Both the position numbers and the translations under genes were made by a program. Positions 56,753 to 64,000 of a stretch of DNA of 64,000 bases are shown piece after piece. The notes under the pieces are model-generated. The model was given only the letters and a program-made list of their open reading frames with translations. It was not told where the DNA came from and searched no databases. The first letter of the stretch is position 1; the number at the start of each line of letters is the position of its first letter. This DNA comes from Petaurus breviceps papuanus (taxonomy: Eukaryota > Chordata > Mammalia > Diprotodontia > Petauridae), in contig JAMXIF010001183.1 in the NCBI GenBank assembly GCA_028583685.1, positions 17,398,655 through 17,462,654 of the forward strand. Reading direction: 5' to 3'.

Positions 56753-57810
56753 GCTCCCCACACCTATTGGGGCAAAAACCTGAAAGTCACACCAGCCTAA
56801 ATAATAATCAAGAAATTAAATGAGAAACTCTAGTAAATTATTTCTTCCACCCTAAAACTGCACAAAAAAGTCAGCCAAAATCCCAAAGGTAATAGGAACA
56901 GGGACCGACAAGCAAAATCAACCCTAGGACTGGCAAACACTCCAACGGTCTCCCAGTGTGATCAGGGACAGTCCAGAGACCTATGTAGCCTGTAGAGTTC
57001 TGTATCCATGAGGAACAAAAGTAGAAGGCTCTCCAAGAAATCCCTGAGTGGTTGGAATCCACAGTAGGGACCTCAGAAATCTTCTGTAGCAGTATGGTGT
57101 GACTGTACGTAGACCAGGACATGCCAGGGACCTGAGGTCCCTTGTACTATGTCCAGAGATGTCATAGAGGGTCCTGAAGATCCAGGGCTCTGAACCCCAA
57201 AAATGCAGGAGGGTGTAACCCCAGGAGGTAGAGATCAGTTCAAGAACCCACATAAACCAGATTAAGACTAAGCGAGGCCATCCACCCCAGTCAAAACCAT
57301 AGCAAGGGTCGGAGTCAAGCCCTGGCACACAGCCTTAGTTCATGAACAAATCTGAAGTGGTGAGTAAATCAAGGATATCAACCACTCTAAGGAATTATTA
57401 TAGGTCTACATATCCCCCCAAATCTAGCCTAACTGGTGAGACTAACTCTATAATAAGGGCAAGAAGATACTCAAAGGGGTGCCAAAATGGCAGATCAGAG
57501 GTAACCCAGCTGAATTCTCTCAACATTCCCCTCCAAATGATTTTGAAATAAAGCCTGAAACCAAATTTTGGAGTGGCAGAGCCAATAAAAGGTTGGGGTG
57601 AGACATTATTTTTCAGCCTAAGAAAATTTAAGAGGTCAGCAGGAAAAGTTTGTGGAGGCTTATCTAGAGGACCCCTTCCTCTCTCTCCAAGACCCCCCTT
57701 CCCCCGCCCTAATACACAGTGGTAGCAATTGTGGCTACAGCAGCAACTTTGGGAATTTTCAGTCAAGATACAGTAAGGCAGTCATACAGCTGGTCAGAAA
57801 GAGATTACAG

Positions 57811-57986
57811 GGGGCAGCCAGGTAGCACAGTGAGTAAGAGCACCAGCCCCAGTGTTGGGATGACCTGGGTATCAAATCCGGGCTCAGACACTTAGCACTC
57901 ACCCAGAAACACCTGGTCATGTAACCTTGAGCAAGTTACTTAACCCCAATTGCTTTAAAAAAATAAAAAAGAAGGGGAAAAAAAAG
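57811..57986 (+). mobile_element. tRNA-derived marsupial SINE with TSD
   Basis: gggcagccaggtagcacagt, gcaagttacttaaccccaat, A-rich tail. A 14-base duplication, agagattacagggg, occurs at 57800-57813 and 57987-58000. Confidence 0.9.
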
Positions 57987-58709
57987 AGAGATTACAGGGG
58001 ATCCTTTGCTGGCACTGGGTACAGTTGGCACTACTGTTGGCAACTCTGTTGTTCAAACTCAGTTCTGCGTCACAGTTTCAAGGCAGAGAGGAGTGCTGGT
58101 GGTCAGTCACAAGGGAGCAGGGGCCCTGGTCAAAGTTCCAAGGCAAAGAGAATCTCTGCTGCTTGTGGGTGCAGTGAATTTGCAGGCCTCCTCCCCCAGA
58201 GTTAGCTCTGAAAACAACAGCACAAAAAGCATGCAGCTTGGCACAATGCCAAATTCCAAATTTAAAAAACAGACTGGAAAAACTAGCAAACAATAACAAA
58301 AAGAACTTGACCATCAAAACTACTATAGTAGCAGGGAAGACCAAGACAAACTCAGAAGAAGACAACAATGTGAAAACAGCTATGAAAAAAGCCTCAAAGA
58401 GAAATGATAATTGGATCCAAATCCAATAGGAACTCCTAGAAGAGTTGAAGAAAGGGATAATATTGATAGATACAAAATTGGGAAAATAAATGAGAATGGT
58501 ACAAGAAAATTATGAAAAGAGAATTAACAGCTTGGTAAAAGAGGCACAAAAAAAAAAGACTGATGAAAATAAGAACTTAGAAAAAAAAGCAACAGAATTA
58601 GCCTAATGGAAAAAGAGGGACAAAAATTCACTACGAAAACAACTTAGAAAGCAGAATAGTCCAAATGGAAAAGGAGCTGCAAAAATTCACGGAAGAAAAG
58701 AACTTAAAG

Positions 58710-58872
58710 GGGAGGCTAGGTGGAGCAGTGAGTAGAGCATGGGCTCTGGAGTCAGGAGGACATGAGTTCAAATCCAGCCTCAGATACTTAACAATTACTA
58801 GCCTTGTGACTTTGGGCAAGCCATTTAACCCCAATTGCCCTGTCTTCCCCTCTCCAAAAAGCAAAAAAAAAA
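58710..58872 (+). mobile_element. tRNA-derived marsupial SINE with TSD
   Basis: ggctaggtggagcagtgag, tctggagtcaggaggacatg, gggcaagccatttaacccca, then an A-run. The flanks share aaaagaacttaaa. Confidence 0.9.
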
Positions 58873-58929
58873 AAAAGAACTTAAAAAACCAGAATTGGCC
58901 ATATGGAAAAAATGGTTCAAAATCTTCCC

Positions 58930-59060
58930 TCTCATAGACACTAGCTTTGTAACCCTGGGCAAGTCACTTAATCTCTCTATATTAATTTCCTCATCTGTAA
59001 AATGAGAAGGCTGGACTTACTGACCACTAAAGTCCTTCCATTTCTAACTCTATGATCCTA
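58930..59060 (+). mobile_element. MIR/THER-type SINE end
   Basis: tgtaaccctgggcaagtcac, tttcctcatctgtaaaatga, gaaggctggacttactgacc, tccatttctaactctatgatcc. Confidence 0.75.
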
Positions 59061-60199
59061 TAGTAGGATTAAGGAATTGCTGCTGGGCTCATAGGAATTG
59101 GAAATACCACACCCATTCCCTCTCCTTAAGGGGCTTATCTGTCCCCAACCTAGGCACATAGTCCAAACTGGGTTCAGTATTGGAGGAGCCTGGCCTATTG
59201 TGAGAGGGATGCTAAGTTTCCTTTTCTCAAATTCTTTGACTCATTAATCCTCTAACCCAGAATTTCTGTTTAAGGCTCAGGTATTGGCTGCTGTATAGGA
59301 CCTCCCTAAAGTAGGGAATAGAAATGTATCATGTGAATCAGGTATAGAACAGTTATTTTATTCTTATGTACAAAAGAAATGCTAAACATAAGAACCTCAC
59401 AGCATGAGGTCATTTTGTCATTGACAAAATGACAAAACAGGATCCAATAACTCATAATTATGACTATCATTTGTTGGGAAACTGATATTAAAACCTCATC
59501 AGATCATAAATCAGTTTGCAGGACTGATCTTCACTGTGTCCCTCAAAGTTCTTATCTTCAGGCAAACCCAGGCCAGGTTCTTGGTCTTCTCTGGTTGGTG
59601 ATTATCTTCTCAAATGAAGAGACCTCCCTTCTTCAACTTTGCTCAAGAAACCCAGGAGTTCCAAACCTTTCAGATGTACAAAGTCATCTCTAAGCCTGGA
59701 TTCATTCCACCTCAAAGCTGATGCTCAGTCACCTATTCAAAGGAAACATAAAGTGGAAAAGGTAGCCAGGGGCACAAGCATAAGCCCACTTGGTGAGTTC
59801 CCCATTTTAATTGCCTCATGAGAACCATCACCATGATGCTGGGCTTGGGAGGGGTTATCCCATTCCCCACTCTGCACTAGAAGACCCAGAGTTAAATGAT
59901 GTCAGTTGGAGAACTGAATACAGAAAGAGCCAGTTGGAAGTTTCCTCTCCTTTTAGTTGATACAGTTCTCTACCCCACTGCCACTGTTGTAAATGAACTA
60001 AAGGACCACTCTGAGTTTTCTTCATCATAGCAAAACAAATCCTTTGAGTGATGGGCTACCACATAGCCAGAAGCAACTCAGGAAGTCTGTCATCCTTAAA
60101 AGGCCTGGTAACCACTAAGTTACCAGGTCCATGGAGTCCCCAGATGTCTCCAGGAGAACTTCAGGTCTACATGCTCTGGCCTGACTTTTATATAACAAT
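59061..60199. other. Unassigned gene-free stretch
   Basis: No gene. A small inverted repeat is seen at about 59415-59440 (gtcattttgtcattgac / gacaaaatgac). No transposon family could be assigned. Confidence 0.35.
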
Positions 60200-60625
60200 T
60201 CTTAGATAAGGTGACCTTTTAGAATGTAAATTCCTGACCAGGATGGATGAAAGAGATGTCTGAGAACAATCTGGTTATGTTTTGTGAGTTGTGAAAAAGA
60301 TTGAAGAGAAGGAGCCAATTAGGTAATTGCAATAATAGAAGCATGAAAGGATGAGGGCTTGGAATAGAATGAATATAATATATACAGGAAGTTTGACAGG
60401 ATTTAGCGGCAGTTATAAGGAATAACAGGGAAGGAGGAACAAAATAATTCCTAAGACTTGAATTTGGGGTACCATTGATAGAAATGGGGAATTAGAGGAG
60501 AAGACCTGGTTGGGGGTGGTGAGAGATGATGAATCCAAGAAATAATTCTTATTAGTTCTGCTGCCTAGGTTCATTTTCAATGTTGGAGGTGGGAATAACT
60601 CTGGAGAAAGAGGAATCCTGAGAGT
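60200..60625 (-). mobile_element. L2-like fragment, antisense
   Basis: Text such as gcaataatagaagcatgaaa, gatgagggcttggaatag and attcctaagacttgaatttg fits the upstream part of the same antisense L2 type seen at 54746-55230. Tentative. Confidence 0.4.
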
Positions 60626-61079
60626 CATCAGTCATTAGCCTGATTTCCTGAGGAATTAATTTGCTCATTCATTATGTGTTTGACTAGAGTATAGGAGGTC
60701 AGAAGTATTTCGTCATCCTTACATGATTCACTTCTGGTGATTAATGTGGGGACAAAAATATCTCTATTAGGAGACTGAAAAGAGACCCTAGGGACCAAAA
60801 AGTCCTGGGAATTGAGTTCAAGGATTTAGAGGCACTGTTGTGGTTTTGTCATTTCTTCTCATTAAAGGTTGGGATATTTTTAAGAGAAAGGAGAATACGG
60901 GAAGTGAACAGCTAACTGAGAGTGTTGAAGAAGTGATTAAACTTTTTTTTTGGACCACGGCTAAGACACTGGAATGATGGGCTCTTTTCCAGGGACAGAA
61001 TACATGTAATAAAGTTAGAAAAAAATGTATTTGCTTGAAGATTTTCTAATGTATTTGATCCAAGAAGGCTTTAAACTGA
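60626..61079. other. Unassigned gene-free stretch
   Basis: Nothing recognised. Confidence 0.4.
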
Positions 61080-62260
61080 AAATAGAGAAAAAAGAAAATA
61101 TTATCATACATAACTCTTTTTAAATTTAATTCTAAACTTAAATACACAAAAAAGTACATTTCTGTATATGTGTTTACAGCAGGCCAAAGGAGGACTTAAT
61201 ATGAGAACAAGTCTCCATTTTATAGCACATATTCACATATATACATATATGTATTGTGTATATATGTATGTATTTCCACATATTACTTTCAAAACCATCT
61301 TTTTTGTCTGTGCTTTCTTCAGAACTTTCTTCTTTCTTCTATTCATTTAGCAGATGTTTCCATGGCTCTCTTTTTGGGGGAGAGGCATCATTATCACTGT
61401 TCCTTTCCTCGCAAATCTCTCCAATTAAAAACCAGAGAAAAACAATCCCTTTTAACAAGTATAGTCAAGTGAAACAAATCCACACAGTGTTCATATCTCA
61501 AAATGTATGACCTTTTTGTGCACCTTGAGTCCGTCATTTTTGGTGGATAATGTGCTTCACATAATAGGTCCTCAGGACCAACCTGGTTGGCTATTTCTTT
61601 GATCAGAGTTCTTACATCTTTCAGAATTGTTTTTCTTTACAAAGTTGTTGTTAACATATAAATTGTTCTTCTGGTTCTGCTCATTTCACTCTGTATCAGT
61701 TTCTACTTCCTAGGATTCTCTGAAATTGTCTCTTTCATAATTCCTTTTTTTTCCTTTTTTTTAGAGGGGCAGTTGTGGTTAAGTGACTTGCCCAAAGTCA
61801 CACAGCTAGTAAGTGTTAAGTGTCTGAGGCTGCATTTGAACACAGGTCTTCCTGACTCCACAGCCGGTGCTCTATTCACTGTACCACTTAGCTGCCCCTC
61901 TTTCATAATTTCTTATGGCACAATAATATTCCATTACATTCATATCCCCAGCTGATGGGTGCAACAACGCCCCCCCCCATTAAGTCCTAATTTTTTGTTA
62001 TCTTGTCTTTTTTTCCTTTTTATCCCCCCTTCAGGGTCAAGTTGCTTTTGACTGAATGAAATGAATATAATATAATATAATATTCCCTCTCCAATTTTAT
62101 ATTCCCCCCCAATTCCCCCCACCTCACTTCTTTCCCTATTGACTATGCATATATGTGTATGTATGTGTGTTCAACCAGCTTTTGTCTGTTTCAGATAAGA
62201 CTGAGGTTCATCTGATGCTTCCTTCACCCACCTCTTCCTCCATTTTGGTGTACTTTATCT
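61080..62260 (-). mobile_element. Old L1 3' end, antisense, with a SINE inside
   Basis: On the plus strand ttctggttctgctcatttca and ctgtatcagtttctacttcc read as the reverse of the L1 atgaactgatgc box. After the SINE it resumes with ttcttatggcacaataatat and tccattacattcatatcccc. Confidence 0.7.
61743..61897 (-). mobile_element. tRNA-derived marsupial SINE with 13-bp TSD
   Basis: Minus-strand SINE inserted in the old L1. The perfect duplication ctctttcataatt lies at 61730-61742 and 61898-61910. Confidence 0.9.
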
Positions 62261-62264
62261 TCTC

Positions 62265-62498
62265 TTGTTATTCAGTCATTTTTCATTTGTATCCAATTCT
62301 TCATAACCCTGTTTGAGGCAGTAGTTTGCCATTTTCTTCTCCAATTCATTTTACAGGTGAAGAAACTGAGGCAAACAGGGTTAAGTGACTTTCTCAGGAT
62401 CACACAGCTAGTAAGTAAGTGTCCAAGACCAGATGTGAAAATAGGAAGAGGAGTCCTTCTGACTCTAGGACTGGTACTCTATTCACTTCATCACCTAG
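62265..62498 (-). mobile_element. RTE-tailed marsupial SINE
   Basis: tttgccattttcttctccaa, ggtgaagaaactgaggcaaa, cacacagctagtaagtaag, attcacttcatcacctag. Diverged copy. Confidence 0.8.
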
Positions 62499-62529
62499 CG
62501 GGTTCTTTTCACATACACCCAATTATGAG

Positions 62530-63650
62530 ACATAGAAAATTCCACCCTCTTCTTCCTTTTTTCCAAACTAGTGTATTGATTTCATCTTCCCTTCTCTTTC
62601 TCCTCTTAAAACCCTCAAAACAGAATTAATGAATTCCCAGGTCATGTTTTTCTTTTTTAACTTCCTCAATATACTTGAAAGATACCAAGATGAATGAACA
62701 CTTGTTTCTTCTTTCCCTATTAGAATGTTAATACTATACCATCACACAGCCCTATCAGCTCAAATAAATTTACCTTTTAAGTTTTCTCCTGATTCTTGTG
62801 TTTGCATTTCAAAGAATGCCTACTCAGCTCTAATCTTTTCATCAGAAATGCAGGAAAATCCTCTTTTCCATTATATGTCTATTTTTCTTTCTGTAGGATT
62901 ATATTCAGCTTTATAGGATGAGTTATTATCAGTCTTGTACCTGCTTCTTTTATATTTTGGAATGTTGTCCTCTGAGCTCTCCTCACTTTCATAATCGAAG
63001 CTGCCAGGTCTTGCATGGTCCCAATTATAGCTTCTTAGTTTTTAAAGCTCCTTTCTCTATGCTTTTTATTTCTTTGACATGAGAATTCCAACTTTTGACT
63101 TCTTTCAATTCTTTTCTCTAGATCCCTTATTTCATTTGTTATTTCTTGCTTTACCTCTTCTAGATATGCAAATAGTCCTCATGGAAAAATTTATTTTGTT
63201 CCTTTGAATCTCTGCTTACAGCTATTATAATGATATTCTTTCCTAGGATGGATTTTTTTAAGCCTCCCTGGATCTAAAGTAATTCTTTATAGTAATTGGT
63301 TTTCAATTTCCCTAGGACTTTCTTGTGGGAAGACTCTTTTCTGATGCCTCCAAACACATAGCTGTGTAGGCTACATTTGTCTCTGGCTTGTCTTTGGTTG
63401 AGCCGGGCAGCTACTAGCTATTTGCTAGCCAACAGCTGGCCCTGGTTTTGCTGTAGATCCCCTTTCCTATTGCCTATGGGCTTTTGGCTGACTTTTATGT
63501 GCAGTTCTGGAGTGGAAGAAATCACTTAGTATAGTTTCATTGAACTTTTTTTCTTATCATTATTTGGTCTGGAGTGAATTTCAGGGTTTTCTGTTTATTT
63601 GTTTTTTTGCTGGAGTATGTATATAATAGTTGAGTAGTCTGCCTCTGTTC
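62530..63650 (-). mobile_element. L1 ORF1 / 5' region, antisense
   Basis: On the plus strand aattccaacttttgacttc, tttcaattcttttctctaga and cttgctttacctcttctag read as reversed L1 ORF1. The 5' region follows towards 63650. Degenerate. Confidence 0.65.
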
Positions 63651-64000
63651 AGGCAGCCATATGAACCAGAAATTTCTCATTTGTCCTCTTTTTGCGTTTA
63701 AACAACTTCAAAACCTAGCTCTGACCCACCGTTCCAGGAGATAGGGGCAGCATTTACTCCATGTAGCCTTAGTTAGTTTTCCCCTAAAAGGCAAACTGTC
63801 CTCAACATTTAATTGATAGGTAACAACATCTTGAACCATCGACTTAATATCCTGGTCCCTTAAGAGAAAAAGACCAGGGTCAGGTAAGAGTCTAGAACTC
63901 TTCAAGCTTCACACATTCTTTTGACAGCATGCCACCACTGTGGGCAAGGGCATACTGTGCCCAACTCAATCAATGCTGTGTCTATCCATGCTATTGCCAA
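63651..64000. other. Unassigned end of window
   Basis: A 65-codon minus-strand frame at 63708-63905 has no recognised relative. The sequence runs off the window. Confidence 0.3.

Larger units (their letters stand above)
56753..58925 (+). mobile_element. L1 LINE 5' region and start of ORF1, with two SINEs
   Basis: From about 57470 it is L1-like: gccaaaatggcagatcagag at the start of the 5' region and ORF1-like lysine/asparagine-rich frames at 58200-58640 (for example KKASKRNDNWIQIQ). The preceding 56753-57470 is probably more of the 5' leader. SINEs at 57811-57986 and 58710-58872 interrupt it. It is 3'-truncated. Confidence 0.6.

Overview
The window is a piece of a mammalian nuclear genome, most likely from a marsupial. 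Four spliced genes are recognisable from their proteins: UFC1 (+), USP21 (+), PPOX (+) and B4GALT3 (-), in the order and orientation known from human 1q23.3. The rest is densely packed with repeats. The repeat mix points to a marsupial: L1 copies with the marsupial-type 3' region, RTE/BovB-type LINE sequence together with SINEs that carry an RTE-like tail, a second tRNA-derived SINE family ending in A-rich tails with clear target-site duplications, and well-preserved L2 and MIR. I cannot tell an American from an Australian marsupial.

Layout. Positions 1-16.4 kb are gene-free: L1, L2, SINE and LTR remnants, plus stretches I cannot assign. 16.9-21.75 kb is UFC1 (6 coding exons, 164 aa), the UFM1-conjugating enzyme. 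21.75-24.0 kb is old L1 debris. 24.0-30.77 kb is USP21 (CpG island, one likely non-coding first exon, 12 coding exons, 564 aa), a ubiquitin/NEDD8 protease. 31.0-35.7 kb is PPOX (12 coding exons, 476 aa), the penultimate enzyme of haem synthesis. 35.8-42.0 kb, on the minus strand, is B4GALT3 (6 coding exons, 393 aa), a Golgi galactosyltransferase. PPOX and B4GALT3 converge tail to tail with about 150 bases between their poly(A) signals. 42.25-64 kb is again gene-free and holds nested LINE and LTR insertions; neither ADAMTS4 (expected beyond B4GALT3) nor DEDD (expected before UFC1) is visible.

The four genes do not form one pathway. They are a compact, CpG-promoter housekeeping cluster. Every splice junction I placed keeps the reading frame and uses GT-AG ends, so all four genes look intact. 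Two 10-N gaps are present, one in PPOX intron 5 and one in a CA microsatellite; both have matching or same-size flanks that look like unmerged contig ends rather than biology.

Points worth a second look: a (GGGT)n G-quadruplex motif between the pyrimidine tract and the AG of a PPOX acceptor; AAGATGGCGG promoter elements shared by UFC1, USP21 and B4GALT3, two of which open short upstream ORFs; a phase-compatible candidate alternative exon in USP21; a UFC1 stop three residues early; and several nested retroelement fossils. I saw no convincing new biological system.
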